Source: Chromatiaceae bacterium (lineage in GTDB: Bacteria > Pseudomonadota > Gammaproteobacteria > Chromatiales > Chromatiaceae). From it: 64,000 bases of DNA. The notes under the pieces are model-generated. The model was not told the origin of the DNA and searched no databases. It saw only the letters and a program-made list of their open reading frames with translations. Of this stretch, positions 25,696-35,736 are shown in pieces (the stretch's first letter is position 1; every line of letters starts with the position of its first letter). The stretch is taken from NCBI GenBank assembly GCA_016714645.1, contig JADKCI010000004.1, positions 787,501 through 851,500 on the forward strand, written 5' to 3'. A program made the position numbers and the translations under genes.

Positions 25696-26536
25696 AGGGC
25701 GAGCCGGGATCATATCCCCCAAACACCGGGGTTTCTAAACAGCTGCTTAGTGCGTCTTCGCGCGCTCAAAACCAATTGGCTCCGCTCTGCCTTAGCTCGG
25801 ACGAATCCCCTGGGATGGCTTGCCCGTTCACCTGGGGAGGATAGGGCGCCGTTCCAGGGAGGTCGGAGGAAGGCCGACTTACCCCCCGAATCGGGTGCGG
25901 CGAGGTGACTGGCCCGGGAGGCAATAAGGACGGCGCCATGCTCGCCGACATGGGTTGAGGTGGTGCGGGTAACGATTGCGCAGGGCTGGGCATGCCCTTT
26001 CCTGCTGGCGGCCGAGTGGAACCAGGAGCGGTGGACCCACCTTGAAGCGCGGGCAGAGTGCGAGCGTTGGTTGGTAAGCTTGCGGGGCGCTGCAATGCCG
26101 GATGGGTCTCGGGAACGGTCGCTTCGTGGTAGATGGCTACCGCGTGCCGCGCCTGTTGCCGCTGGAGGTCGGACTGGCTCCTGGCTCGCAGTTTCTCGTC
26201 AAAGGGCGGAAAACTTCGTGGTTCCGTAGGTTCCAAGGCATATTATTCTTGTCAAGTGTAGTGAACCACGGTTTAATCAACCTGCACCACCTGAGGTGAT
26301 TAGCGTCAAAACCCCGCTATCCAGACCGGACCCCCCCCTGGCACCTGAATCCCCGCATTCCCTGCTGGTATGACCAATTTTGAGGGCGTCATTTCGGCGG
26401 GGATTACCGGAACTCAGTAACCCTGGAAGGTCGCCGGCCGGCTAGCACTGATCAGCTGAACATTAGCGCCAATTACCCCACCTGATGCGCGGTCGAATGA
26501 TCTGGCTGGCCGGCTATCATCCTAGAGGGGGAGATA
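25696..26536. other. Gene-poor stretch before the restriction locus
   Basis: About 840 bp. Open frames exist on both strands (for example 25766-26236 minus) but their residues look like Pro/Arg-rich shadow sequence and I recognise none. It probably contains IS debris: the patch at about 26370-26420 looks like non-coding IS end sequence, though I cannot name it. No RNA gene seen. Confidence 0.4.
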
Positions 26537-26566
26537 GGCGGGTCCATACAATTCATTGTTAGCCCG
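26537..26566 (+). repeat. 30-bp repeat upstream of hsdM (attC right-half-like)
   Basis: Begins GGCGGGTCCATACAAT and ends CATTGTTAGCCCG; one mismatch to the reverse complement of 13895-13924. The final GTTAGCCCG (26558-26566) is the exact reverse complement of CGGGCTAAC at 35737-35745, five bases after the hsdR stop. The restriction locus is thus bracketed by the two halves expected of a cassette boundary. Confidence 0.7.
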
Positions 26567-26667
26567 ACGAGAGTGATGCGTTTGTGCTCCAAGGAGACGT
26601 CGGTGGCCTGCATCGGTCAGCTTGGCGAAGGTGGCATGCCCCCAAATGTGAAGGTAACGACTGACTG

Positions 26668-28971
26668 ATGGATCAAGCTACCCACAACAAGATCGTCTCC
26701 TTCATCTGGGGCATCGCCGACGACGTCCTGCGCGACCTGTTCAAGCGGGGAAAGTACCCCGACGTCATCCTGCCCATGTGCGTCATCCGCCGCATGGACG
26801 CCGTGCTCGAGCCGACCAAGAAGAAGGTGCTCGAAACCAGGCACATGCTCGACGAAGCGCGCATCATCGAGCAGCGCGCCGCCCTGTGCGCTGCTGCGGA
26901 GCAAGCCTTCTACAACACCTCGAAGTTCACGCTGCGCGACCTCAAGTCGCGAGGCAGTCAGCAGCAACTTCTGGCCGACTTCGAGGACTACCTCAACGGC
27001 TTCTCGCCCAACGTCCAGGACATCCTCGACAACTTCAAGTTTCGCAACCAGCTACAGACGCTGTCGAAGGCCGATGCCATCGGCACGCTGATCAACAAGT
27101 TCCTCGACCCCGACATCGACCTCTCGCCGGCCGGCATCGACAACCACTCGATGGGGACGGTCTTCGAGGAGCTGGTCCGCAAGTTCAACGAGGAGAACAA
27201 CGAGGAAGCGGGCGAGCACTGGACCCCGCGCGACGCCGTTCGATTGATGGCAAACCTCGTGTTTCTGCCGATCGAGGCCGAGATCCGGTCCGGCACCTAC
27301 CTGCTCTACGACTGCGCCTGCGGCACGGGCGGCATGCTCACCGTCGCCGAAGAAACCCTCGCCTCAATCGGCAACAAGCGCGGCCAGCAGGTCAGTTGCC
27401 TGCTGTACGGCCAGGAGATAAACCCCGAGACCTACGCCGTCTGCAAGGCGGACATGCTGCTGAAGGGCGAAGGCGAAAGCGCCGACCACATCGTCGGGGG
27501 CGCGGAGTGGTCCACGCTCTCCCACGATGCCTTCCCCGCCCAAGAGTTCGACTTCATGCTCGCCAACCCGCCCTACGGGAAAAGCTGGAAGAAGGACCTC
27601 GAAGCGATGGGCGGCAAGGACGGCATGCGCGACCCGCGCTTCAAGGTGATGCACCAGGGCGAGGAACTGTCGCTCGTCACCCGCTCCAGCGACGGGCAGA
27701 TGCTCTTCCTCGCCAACATGGCCTCGAAGATGAACGGTAAGTCGGCGCTGGGCAGTCGCATTGCCGAGGTCCACAACGGCTCGTCGCTCTTCACCGGCGA
27801 CGCGGGCCAGGGCGAGAGCAACATCCGCCGCTGGCTGATCGAGAACGATTGGCTCGAAGCCATCGTCGCGCTGCCGCTCAACCTCTTCTACAACACCGGC
27901 ATCGCCACCTACGTCTGGGTGCTGTCCAACAAGAAGCCCGCGCACCGCAAGGGCCAGGTGCAGCTCATCGACGCCAGCCAGTGGTTCAAGCCGCTGCGCA
28001 AAAACCTCGGCAAGAAGAACTGCGAGCTCTCGCCCGAGGACATCGAGCGCATCAGCCGCACCTTCCTCGACTTCAAAGAGACCCCGGAATCGAAGATCTT
28101 CCTGGGCGCCGCCTTTGGCTACTGGAAGGTCACCGTCGAGCGCCCTCTGCGCCTGCACAGCCAGCTCACGCTCAAGGCAATCGAGACGCTGCGTTTCACG
28201 TCAGGCGACGAGGACATCCGCGCGACGCTCTACGACGAGTTCGGCGACGACCTCTTCACCAAGTTCGCCAAGGTCTCCGCCGCGCTGGAGAAGCGCCTGG
28301 CCGACTGGGGCAACGACGTGGACGAGGGCGACGACGAAGACGGCGGCAGCGCCAAGAAGGGCCTGCCCGAGAAGAAGCGCAAGAAGTTGCTCGACCCCAG
28401 GACTTGGGAGCGCGACGGCCGCCTGGTCGAGGTCGCCACAAAGCTGCGGGCGTCGCTCGGCGACACGCTGTTCGAAGACCACAACCTGTTCCGCGACCGC
28501 GTGGACGCCGCGCTCGATAAGGCCGGCATCAAGCTCGCCGCCGCCGACCTGAAGCAGATACTCAAGGCCGTGAGCTGGCGCGAGGAGACCGCGCCGCCCG
28601 TCATCGCCAAGCTGCACAAGCCCGGCAAGGCCAAGGCCGACCCGCTGCACGGGCTGTTCGAGGCCACGGTGGAGGGCAAGGCGGCCATCGTCGAGTACGA
28701 GCCCGACAGTGACCTGCGCGACACCGAGCAGGTGCCGCTGCTCGAAGGCGGCGGCATCGAGGCCTTCATCCGCCGCGAGGTGCTGCCCTACACGGCGGAT
28801 GCCTGGATCAAGCGGGACGCAACCAAGACCGGCTACGAGGTGAGCTTCACGCGGCACTTCTACAAGCCGCAGCCGCTGCGCACGCTGGAGGAGATCAGCG
28901 CCGACATCCTCGCCATCGAGAAGGAAGCCGAGGGGCTGCTGGATGGGCTGTTGAAGGGGGCGAAGCCGTGA
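26668..28971 (+). CDS. hsdM: Type I restriction-modification DNA methyltransferase subunit HsdM
   Basis: A 767-residue N6-adenine methyltransferase. The N-terminal HsdM helical domain (DQATHNKIVSFIWGIADDVL) is followed by the SAM motif DCACGTGG at about 215-222 and the catalytic NPPY at 300-303 (LANPPYGKSW). The long C-terminal region (about 520-767) is charged and probably contacts HsdS and HsdR. It methylates the target site in host DNA and is needed for restriction. ATG 26668 is about 100 bp after the 30-bp repeat. The stop overlaps the next gene by 4 bp. Confidence 0.93.
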   Translation: MDQATHNKIVSFIWGIADDVLRDLFKRGKYPDVILPMCVIRRMDAVLEPTKKKVLETRHMLDEARIIEQRAALCAAAEQAFYNTSKFTLRDLKSRGSQQQLLADFEDYLNGFSPNVQDILDNFKFRNQLQTLSKADAIGTLINKFLDPDIDLSPAGIDNHSMGTVFEELVRKFNEENNEEAGEHWTPRDAVRLMANLVFLPIEAEIRSGTYLLYDCACGTGGMLTVAEETLASIGNKRGQQVSCLLYGQEINPETYAVCKADMLLKGEGESADHIVGGAEWSTLSHDAFPAQEFDFMLANPPYGKSWKKDLEAMGGKDGMRDPRFKVMHQGEELSLVTRSSDGQMLFLANMASKMNGKSALGSRIAEVHNGSSLFTGDAGQGESNIRRWLIENDWLEAIVALPLNLFYNTGIATYVWVLSNKKPAHRKGQVQLIDASQWFKPLRKNLGKKNCELSPEDIERISRTFLDFKETPESKIFLGAAFGYWKVTVERPLRLHSQLTLKAIETLRFTSGDEDIRATLYDEFGDDLFTKFAKVSAALEKRLADWGNDVDEGDDEDGGSAKKGLPEKKRKKLLDPRTWERDGRLVEVATKLRASLGDTLFEDHNLFRDRVDAALDKAGIKLAAADLKQILKAVSWREETAPPVIAKLHKPGKAKADPLHGLFEATVEGKAAIVEYEPDSDLRDTEQVPLLEGGGIEAFIRREVLPYTADAWIKRDATKTGYEVSFTRHFYKPQPLRTLEEISADILAIEKEAEGLLDGLLKGAKP

Positions 28972-29552
28972 AGAAGAAAGCCGCGGGCGGGAAGCCGATT
29001 CTCGTAACGGTGTCGCGAGAATTGAGCGATCTCCCGGCAAAGTCCGAGTTCCTGATCTACGAAGCCGGGAACGGCGCGATCAAACTCGAGGTCCGCTTCG
29101 AGGGCGAAACGGTCTGGCTCACCCAGCAGTTGATGGCCGACCTGTTCCAGACGACCCAGCAGAACGTCAGTTTTCATCTCCAGAACATCTACGAGGAAGG
29201 CGAGCTGCATCCCGAGGCAACTCACAAGGAATTCTTGTCGGTTCGTCGCGAGGGCAAGAGGGATGTACAGCGCACTCTCGATTTCTACAACCTCGACGCG
29301 ATCATCCCCATGCGCATGGGCGATTGGGTGGCCAAGCTCGACGGCTTCCTTCGCCTCAACGAGCGCGAAATCCTCACCCACGGCGGGCGCATTGCCCACG
29401 AGGAGGCGGTCGGTCACGCCACCCAGGAGTACGACGCTTTCCACCGCGAACGCCTCGCCGAGAAGGCCGCAAGGCCTGACGACTTTGACGAAGCTGTGCG
29501 CGCGCTGCCGGCGGCGAAGCCTGCACGCAAGAAGAAGCGGCGAGCGCCATGA
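28968..29552 (+). pseudogene. RhuM-family protein with central deletion
   Basis: A 194-residue frame from GTG 28968 overlapping the hsdM stop. Residues 30-105 match the start of RhuM/Fic-like virulence-type proteins often found in type I loci (VWLTQQLMADLFQTTQQNVS, HKEFLSVRREGKRDVQRTLD, FYNLDAI). It then passes directly to the family's C-terminal segment (PMRMGDWVAKLDGFLRLNER), leaving out about 150 residues without breaking the frame. It ends inside the hsdS start. It may be a decayed gene or a functional short form; function in restriction loci is unknown. Confidence 0.7.
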
Positions 29553-30946
29553 TCGCTGACCTCAAGCCGTACGTTGAGTACAAGGAGTCGGGGCTGCCGT
29601 GGCTCGGGCGGGTGCCGGGCCATTGGGTGACAAAACGCGGTAAATCCTACTTGGTCGCTATCGACGAACGGTCGAAGACCGGGAGAGAGGAGCTTCTCAC
29701 TGTTAGCTCCGCTCGCGGGGTGGTACCTCGCAGTAGCGCCAGCGTGACGATGTTCAAGGCTGAGTCCTACGTGGGACACAAGCTATGCTGGCCTGGAGAC
29801 CTTGTGATCAACAGTCTCTGGGCGTGGGCCGGCGGATTGGGTGTGTCTCAGCATCATGGAATCATCAGCACCGCCTATAGCGTGTATCGGAGCCGTCCTT
29901 CAGCGCAGATCAACCCTCGCTTTCTGCATGAGTTGGTCCGTTCCTCAGCGTTTCACTGGGAACTGCAGGTCAGATCCAAGGGCGTCTGGATTTCCCGTCT
30001 ACAGCTGACCGACACAGGGTTTCTTGATGCGCCAATACCACTCCCCCCGCCCGACGAGCAGGCGGCGATTGTGCGGTTTCTGGACTGGGCGAACGGGCGG
30101 CTGGAGCGGGCGATCCGGGCGAAGCGGAAGGTGATCGCGCTGCTGGGCGAGCAGAAGCAGGCCATCATCCACAGCGCCGTCACCCGCGGCCTCGACCCCT
30201 CCGTCCCCCTCAAACCCTCCGGCATCCCCTGGCTCGGCGACATTCCGCAGCATTGGGAGGTTCGGCGCGTGAAGCAGGCAACTCGTATCCTTCGCGGGAA
30301 GTTCTCTCATAGGCCGCGTAATGATGCTTCTCTCTATGACGGCAAGTATCCGTTCATCCAAACGGGAGTGGTGGCCCAAGCTTCGAAGCTGATCACGAGT
30401 TACAGCCAGTCCCTCAATGAAAAAGGGCTGGCTGTCAGCAAGCTGTTTCCAAGCGGAACGCTTGTAATGACAATCGCGGCGAACATTGGAGAAGTCGCGG
30501 TTCTGACATTCGATGCATGTTTTCCGGATTCCATCGTTGGGTTCGTCCCCACGACAAGCGTTGATCGTGACTACCTCTACATGGTCTTCTTGTGCATGAA
30601 ACCAGAACTATTGCGCGAAGCACCAGTGAACACGCAGGGCAATCTGAACGTGGAGAGAATCGGAGCGATGGGAATGCCTTTTCCATCCCTTGGCGAGCAG
30701 AGGCAAATTGCCAAGCGGGCTGAGGTCGAGACTGCGGCGTTTGACTCAACCATCTCCCGCCTCGAACGCGAAATCGAACTCCTCCGCGAATACCGCACCC
30801 GTCTCGTCGCCGACGTGGTGACCGGCAAGCTCGATGTGCGCGAGGCGGCGGCGCGGCTGCCCGACGAAGCGCCGCTCGACACCGCCGAGGACGACGCCGA
30901 GCTGGCCGATGAGGCCGAGGCCGCTGACGAGGAGGCCGCGGTATGA
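29549..30946 (+). CDS. hsdS: Type I restriction specificity subunit HsdS
   Basis: A 465-residue subunit with two target-recognition domains. TRD1 opens YKESGLPWLGRVPGHW and TRD2 opens KPSGIPWLGDIPQHWEVRRV, each followed by a conserved helix (LPPPDEQAAIVRFLDWANGR; PSLGEQRQIAKRAEVET). The two half-site sequences recognised cannot be read from sequence. A 50-residue acidic tail (DTAEDDAELADEAEAADEE) ends it. It overlaps the rhuM-like frame and darT by 4 bp each. Confidence 0.92.
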   Translation: MIADLKPYVEYKESGLPWLGRVPGHWVTKRGKSYLVAIDERSKTGREELLTVSSARGVVPRSSASVTMFKAESYVGHKLCWPGDLVINSLWAWAGGLGVSQHHGIISTAYSVYRSRPSAQINPRFLHELVRSSAFHWELQVRSKGVWISRLQLTDTGFLDAPIPLPPPDEQAAIVRFLDWANGRLERAIRAKRKVIALLGEQKQAIIHSAVTRGLDPSVPLKPSGIPWLGDIPQHWEVRRVKQATRILRGKFSHRPRNDASLYDGKYPFIQTGVVAQASKLITSYSQSLNEKGLAVSKLFPSGTLVMTIAANIGEVAVLTFDACFPDSIVGFVPTTSVDRDYLYMVFLCMKPELLREAPVNTQGNLNVERIGAMGMPFPSLGEQRQIAKRAEVETAAFDSTISRLEREIELLREYRTRLVADVVTGKLDVREAAARLPDEAPLDTAEDDAELADEAEAADEEAAV

Positions 30947-31596
30947 CCGTCCCGGCGCAGCCCAAGCTGTACCACATCGTGCATGTGGACCGGCTGCGGT
31001 CCGTCCTGGCCGACGGGCAACTGTCGTGTGACCGCGAGGTGCTGCGTCGCGGCTCGCAGGGCGGCGAGTTGGGCACGACGATCGGCATGAGTGGCATCAA
31101 GCATCGGCGGTTGAATGAGTTGCGGCTTTCCAGCCATCCCGAGCTGTTTGTCGGTGACTGCGTTCCGTTCTACTTCTGCCCGCGCTCGGTGATGCTCTAC
31201 CTGATCCATCAGGCCAATCACCCGGAACTGACCTACCGGGGCGGTCAGGAGCCGATTCTTCATCTGGAGGCGGACCTGCAAGCCGTAGTGCATTGGGCAC
31301 AGCAGCAGGGCCTGCGGTGGGCGTTTACCCTGTCCAACGCCGGAGCCTATTACTTTGAGGACCGGTGCGATCTCGCTCAGCTTGGCGAGATCGACTGGGC
31401 CGCCGTGCAGGCCCGCGACTGGAAGAGCTTGAAGGAAGGCAAGCAGGCCGAGTTTCTGCTGGAGCGCGCCTTTCCGTGGCATCTGGTGGCGCGCATCGGC
31501 GTAAAGTCTAGCGAAACCCATGGCAAGGTCATGCACGCCTTGTCCGCTTCGCAGCATCGGCCATCGGTCGAGCTGCGGCCGGACTGGTACTACTGA
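30943..31596 (+). CDS. darT: DarT ssDNA thymidine ADP-ribosyltransferase (toxin)
   Basis: A 217-residue toxin that attaches ADP-ribose from NAD+ to thymidine in single-stranded DNA. DarT features: KLYHIVHVDRL near the start, FYFCPRSVMLY at about 76-86, and the catalytic Glu170 in GKQAEFLLERAFPW. It starts inside the hsdS stop, so it is translated with the restriction genes. DarTG systems block phage DNA replication in E. coli; here it may back up the restriction system. Paired with the antitoxin directly after it. Confidence 0.92.
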   Translation: MTVPAQPKLYHIVHVDRLRSVLADGQLSCDREVLRRGSQGGELGTTIGMSGIKHRRLNELRLSSHPELFVGDCVPFYFCPRSVMLYLIHQANHPELTYRGGQEPILHLEADLQAVVHWAQQQGLRWAFTLSNAGAYYFEDRCDLAQLGEIDWAAVQARDWKSLKEGKQAEFLLERAFPWHLVARIGVKSSETHGKVMHALSASQHRPSVELRPDWYY

Positions 31597-31610
31597 GTGA
31601 GGGTTCGACC

Positions 31611-32684
31611 ATGATCGAGCACACAAGCGGCGATATTCTGCGCAGCGACACTGAAGCCCTGGTCAACACGGTCAACTGTGTGGGCGTGATGGGGCGCGGC
31701 ATCGCCCTGCAGTTCAAGCAGATCTTCCCCGCCAACTTCGAGGCCTACGCCGCCGCATGCAAGCGTCAGGAGGTGCAGCCAGGCCGCATGTTCGTATTCG
31801 ACACCGGCCAACTGACACCGCCGCGCTACATCATCAACTTTCCCACCAAGCGGCATTGGCGCGGCAAGAGCCGCATGGAGGATATCGACGCCGGCCTGGT
31901 GGCACTGGTGGCGACCATCCGCGAGCGCGGCATCCGTTCCATCGCTATTCCACCGCTGGGCAGCGGCTTGGGCGGGCTGGACTGGGCGCAGGTGCGGCCG
32001 CGCATCGAGTCCGCGCTGGGTGAGCTCGAGGGTTTGCGCGTGATGGTGTTCGAGCCGGGTGGGGCGCCCGCTGCCGACACGATCAAGCATCAGCGCGACG
32101 TGCCGAAGATGACGCCTGGGCGTGCTGCGCTGGTGGAACTGCTGAACCGCTACCTGCGTGGGCTACTCGACCCTTTCGTGACGCTGCTGGAAGCCCACAA
32201 GCTGATGTATTTCATGCAGGAGGCGGGGCAGCCGCTGCGCTTGCGTTACAAGCAAGCTCCGTACGGGCCGTACGCCGAGAATCTTCGGCATGTGCTGCGC
32301 GAGATCGAGGGTTATCTGATTTCGGGCTACGCCGATGGCGGCGATGCCCCGGACAAGCAGTTGCAATTGGTGCCCGGCGCTGCGGAAGAGGCCGAGGCGT
32401 TCCTGTCCGCCGATTCCGATACGCGGGCGCGCTTCGAGCGCGTGGCCGAGTTGGTGCAGGGCTTCGAAACCCCGTTCGGGCTGGAACTGCTGGCGACGGT
32501 GCATTGGGTGATGACGCGGCAGGGCGCGGCCAGCCTGGATGCGGTGGTCGAGCACACCTACGCATGGAACGATCGCAAGCGGCAGTTCACGCCGCGCCAG
32601 ATCGGCATTGCCGTGGACTGTCTGACGCGTAAGGGCTGGGTAACCGGGGATGCTCATGCGGGCGTGGGCCGCGAGTTCACTTGA
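31611..32684 (+). CDS. darG: DarG macrodomain antitoxin
   Basis: A 357-residue antitoxin. The N-terminal macrodomain (about 1-150) carries ALVNTVNCVGVMGRGIALQF and IPPLGSGLGGLDW, which bind and hydrolyse ADP-ribose on thymidine. The C-terminal part (about 170-357) is the DarG region that binds DarT (KLMYFMQEAGQPLRLRYKQA; FGLELLATVHWVM). 14 bp after darT. Both functions appear intact, which fits keeping an active DarT. Confidence 0.93.
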   Translation: MIEHTSGDILRSDTEALVNTVNCVGVMGRGIALQFKQIFPANFEAYAAACKRQEVQPGRMFVFDTGQLTPPRYIINFPTKRHWRGKSRMEDIDAGLVALVATIRERGIRSIAIPPLGSGLGGLDWAQVRPRIESALGELEGLRVMVFEPGGAPAADTIKHQRDVPKMTPGRAALVELLNRYLRGLLDPFVTLLEAHKLMYFMQEAGQPLRLRYKQAPYGPYAENLRHVLREIEGYLISGYADGGDAPDKQLQLVPGAAEEAEAFLSADSDTRARFERVAELVQGFETPFGLELLATVHWVMTRQGAASLDAVVEHTYAWNDRKRQFTPRQIGIAVDCLTRKGWVTGDAHAGVGREFT

Positions 32685-32717
32685 TGGGCACTTGATCGAA
32701 CCTGCGGGAGCAAGCGT

Positions 32718-35700
32718 TTGACCACCGACACCAGCGAGAAGGGCCTTGAAACGCTGATCGTGCGGCACATGACCGGCACGGATGGTCTCGCCGCTGCGTC
32801 GAACAGGGTCGCCGAGCGGCCGCCGCCCTACGGCGGCACCGGCTACTCCGCCGGTGGCGCGCAGGACTACGACCGCGCCCACGCGCTCGACGTGCCGCAG
32901 CTCTTCGCCTTCCTCCGCGCCGGGCAGCCCGAGGCGTTCAAGAAGCTGGCGCTGGCCGACGCGAACGATCCGAAGGACATCAACCGCCTCAAGTTCCTCG
33001 CCCGCCTGTCGGCTGAGATCGGCAAGCGCGGCGTCATCGACGTGCTGCGCAAGGGCGTGGAGCACGGGCCGGTGCACTTCGACCTCTTCTACGGCACGCC
33101 GTCGCCGGGCAACGCCAGGGCCGAGAAGCTGCACGCAGAGAACCGCTTCTCGATCACGCGCCAGCTCGCCTACAGCATGGACGAGACGCGCCGCGCGCTC
33201 GACCTGTGCCTGTTCATCAACGGCCTGCCCATCGCCACCTTCGAGCTGAAGAACAGCCTGACCAAGCAGACCGTCGAGGACGCCGTCCAGCAGTACAAGC
33301 GCGACCGCGACCCGCGCGAGCGGCTGTTCGAGTTCGGCCGCTGCGTGGTGCACTTCGCGGTGGACGACAGCGAGGTGCGGATGTGCACCGAGCTGCGCGG
33401 CAAGGGCTCGTGGTTCCTGCCCTTCAACAAGGGCTACAACGACGGCGCGGGCAACCCGCCCAACCCGCACGGCCTCAAGACCGACTACCTGTGGAAAGAG
33501 GTGCTCACGCCGGCGGGGCTGACCAACATCCTCGAGAACTACGCGCAGGTCGTCGAGGAAAAGGACCCGCGCACCGGCAAGAAGAAGCGCAAGCAGGTGT
33601 GGCCGCGCTACCACCAGTTGAACCTCGTGCGGCAGGCGCTGGCCGATGTGCGCGCGCATGGCGCGGGCAAGCGCTACCTGATCCAGCACTCGGCGGGCAG
33701 CGGCAAGTCGAACTCCATCGCCTGGCTGGCGCACCAGCTCATCGGCCTCAAGCGCGACGGCATCGAACGGGAGGTCTTCGACTCGGTCATCGTGGTGACT
33801 GACCGGCGCATCCTCGATAGCCAGATCCAGGCGACCATCAAGCAGTTCATGCAGGTGGGCGCGACCGTGGGCCACGCCGAGCGCTCCGGCGACCTGCGCA
33901 AGTTCATCGAGGAGGGCAAGAAGATCATCGTCTCGACGGTGCAGAAGTTCCCCTTCATCCTCGACGAGATCGCGACCGAGGGCGGCAAGACCTTCGCCAT
34001 CGTCATCGACGAGGCGCACTCCAGCCAGGGCGGCAAGACCTCGGCGGCCATGAGCCAGGCGCTCGGTGCGCCGGCGGAAGACGAAGATGGCCCCGACCCC
34101 GAGGACACGGTGAACGCCGCCCTCGAGAAGCGCATGGCGGCGCGCAAGATGCTGACCAACGCCAGCTACTTCGCCTTCACCGCCACGCCCAAGAACAAGA
34201 CGCTGGAGATGTTCGGCGAGCCGCTGCCGCCCGACGCCGAGGGCAAGGTCAAGCACCGGCCGTTCCACAGCTACACCATGAAGCAGGCGGTCGAGGAGGG
34301 CTTCATCCTCGACGTGCTCAAGGCCTACACGCCGGTGGACAGCTACTACAAGCTGGTCAAGAAGACCGAGGACGACCCGGAGTTCGACACCAAGAGGGCG
34401 AAGAAGAAGCTGCGCCGCTACGTGGAGAGCCACGACCACGCGATCCGCCTCAAGGCCGAGATCATGGTGGACCACTTCCACGAGCAGGTGCTGGCCGCCG
34501 GCAAGATCGGCGGGCAGGCGCGGGCGATGGTGGTCACCAGCGGCATCGAGCGGGCCATCCAGTACTTTCACGCCTTCAAGGCGTACCTGGTGGAGCGCAA
34601 GAGCCCGTACCAGGCGATCGTCGCCTTCTCGGGCGAGCATGACTACGACGGCGCCAAGGTGAGCGAGGCGTCGCTCAACGGCTTTCCGAGCGGCGACATC
34701 GCCGGGAAGATCCAGACCGACCCCTACCGCTTCCTGATCTGCGCCGACAAGTTCCAGACCGGCTACGACGAGCCGCTGCTGCACACGATGTACGTGGACA
34801 AGCCGCTCTCGGGCATCAAGGCGGTGCAGACCCTGTCGCGGCTCAACCGCGCGCACCCGCAGAAGCACGACTGCTTCGTGCTCGACTTCCAGAACAACAG
34901 CGAGGCGATCACCTTCGCCTTCCAGGACTACTACCGCACCACGCTGCTCGCCGAAGAGACCGACCCCAACAAGCTGCACGACCTCAAGGGGGCGCTCGAC
35001 GCCGCGCAGGTCTACTCCCCCGAGCAGGTGCAGCGGTTGGTGGCGCTGTTTCTGGACGACGCGGATCGCGACCAGCTCGACCCGATCCTCGATGCCTGCG
35101 TGGCGGTCTACGTGGACCGGCTCGACGAGGATGGCCAGGTGGACTTCAAGGGCAAGGCCAAGGTGTTCTGCCGCACCTACGCCTTCCTCTCGTCGGTGAT
35201 CCCGTACAGCAACGCCGAGTGGGAGAAGCTCTCGATCTTCCTCGACCTGCTCACGCCCAAGCTGCCGGCGCCGAAGGAAGAGGACCTCGCCAAGGGCATC
35301 CTCGAGGCGATCGACATGGACAGCTACCGCGTCGAGAAGAAGGCGGCGATGAAGATCGCGCTGGCGGACCACGATGCGGAGATCGAGCCGGTGCCGACGG
35401 ATGCAGGCGGGCGGAAGAGCGAGCCCGACCTGGATCGGCTGAGCAACATCCTGAAGTCATTCAACGAGCAGTTCGGGACACTGTTCACCGACACCGATCG
35501 AGTGGCCAAACGCATCCGCGAAGACATCGCGCCGAAGGTCGCCGCCGACATGGCCTACCGGAACGCGAAGGAGAACACGCCGCACACCGCGCGCATGGCG
35601 CACGACCAGGCGCTAGCCAAGGTGATGCAGCACCTGCTGAAGGACGACACGCAGGTCTACAAGCAGTTCGTGGAGAACGAGTCGTTCAAGCGGTTTGTCG

Positions 35701-35732
35701 GGGACATGGTGTATGCGATCACGAACCCATAG
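32718..35732 (+). CDS. hsdR: Type I restriction endonuclease subunit HsdR
   Basis: A 1004-residue motor-nuclease. The N-terminal nuclease domain has the E-x-K core in ATFELKNSL. The helicase part has Walker A HSAGSGKS at 324-331, DEAH at 431-434 (VIDEAHSSQGG), FTATPKNKT (motif III) and QTLSRLNRAHP (motif VI-like). It cuts unmethylated DNA with HsdM and HsdS after ATP-driven translocation. The start is probably TTG 32718; upstream is darG. CGGGCTAAC follows the stop by five bases. Confidence 0.93.
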   Translation: MTTDTSEKGLETLIVRHMTGTDGLAAASNRVAERPPPYGGTGYSAGGAQDYDRAHALDVPQLFAFLRAGQPEAFKKLALADANDPKDINRLKFLARLSAEIGKRGVIDVLRKGVEHGPVHFDLFYGTPSPGNARAEKLHAENRFSITRQLAYSMDETRRALDLCLFINGLPIATFELKNSLTKQTVEDAVQQYKRDRDPRERLFEFGRCVVHFAVDDSEVRMCTELRGKGSWFLPFNKGYNDGAGNPPNPHGLKTDYLWKEVLTPAGLTNILENYAQVVEEKDPRTGKKKRKQVWPRYHQLNLVRQALADVRAHGAGKRYLIQHSAGSGKSNSIAWLAHQLIGLKRDGIEREVFDSVIVVTDRRILDSQIQATIKQFMQVGATVGHAERSGDLRKFIEEGKKIIVSTVQKFPFILDEIATEGGKTFAIVIDEAHSSQGGKTSAAMSQALGAPAEDEDGPDPEDTVNAALEKRMAARKMLTNASYFAFTATPKNKTLEMFGEPLPPDAEGKVKHRPFHSYTMKQAVEEGFILDVLKAYTPVDSYYKLVKKTEDDPEFDTKRAKKKLRRYVESHDHAIRLKAEIMVDHFHEQVLAAGKIGGQARAMVVTSGIERAIQYFHAFKAYLVERKSPYQAIVAFSGEHDYDGAKVSEASLNGFPSGDIAGKIQTDPYRFLICADKFQTGYDEPLLHTMYVDKPLSGIKAVQTLSRLNRAHPQKHDCFVLDFQNNSEAITFAFQDYYRTTLLAEETDPNKLHDLKGALDAAQVYSPEQVQRLVALFLDDADRDQLDPILDACVAVYVDRLDEDGQVDFKGKAKVFCRTYAFLSSVIPYSNAEWEKLSIFLDLLTPKLPAPKEEDLAKGILEAIDMDSYRVEKKAAMKIALADHDAEIEPVPTDAGGRKSEPDLDRLSNILKSFNEQFGTLFTDTDRVAKRIREDIAPKVAADMAYRNAKENTPHTARMAHDQALAKVMQHLLKDDTQVYKQFVENESFKRFVGDMVYAITNP

Positions 35733-35736
35733 AGCG

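Noticed and set aside
25766..26236. 156-codon minus-strand frame before hsdM
   Set aside because: Pro/Ser/Arg-rich with no start context or family; probably a shadow or decayed IS DNA.
32163..35372. Minus-strand open frame of 1069 codons opposite hsdR and darG
   Set aside because: It is antisense to clear HsdR and DarG motifs and has the Leu/Val/His-rich, low-complexity look of a shadow frame in GC-rich DNA.
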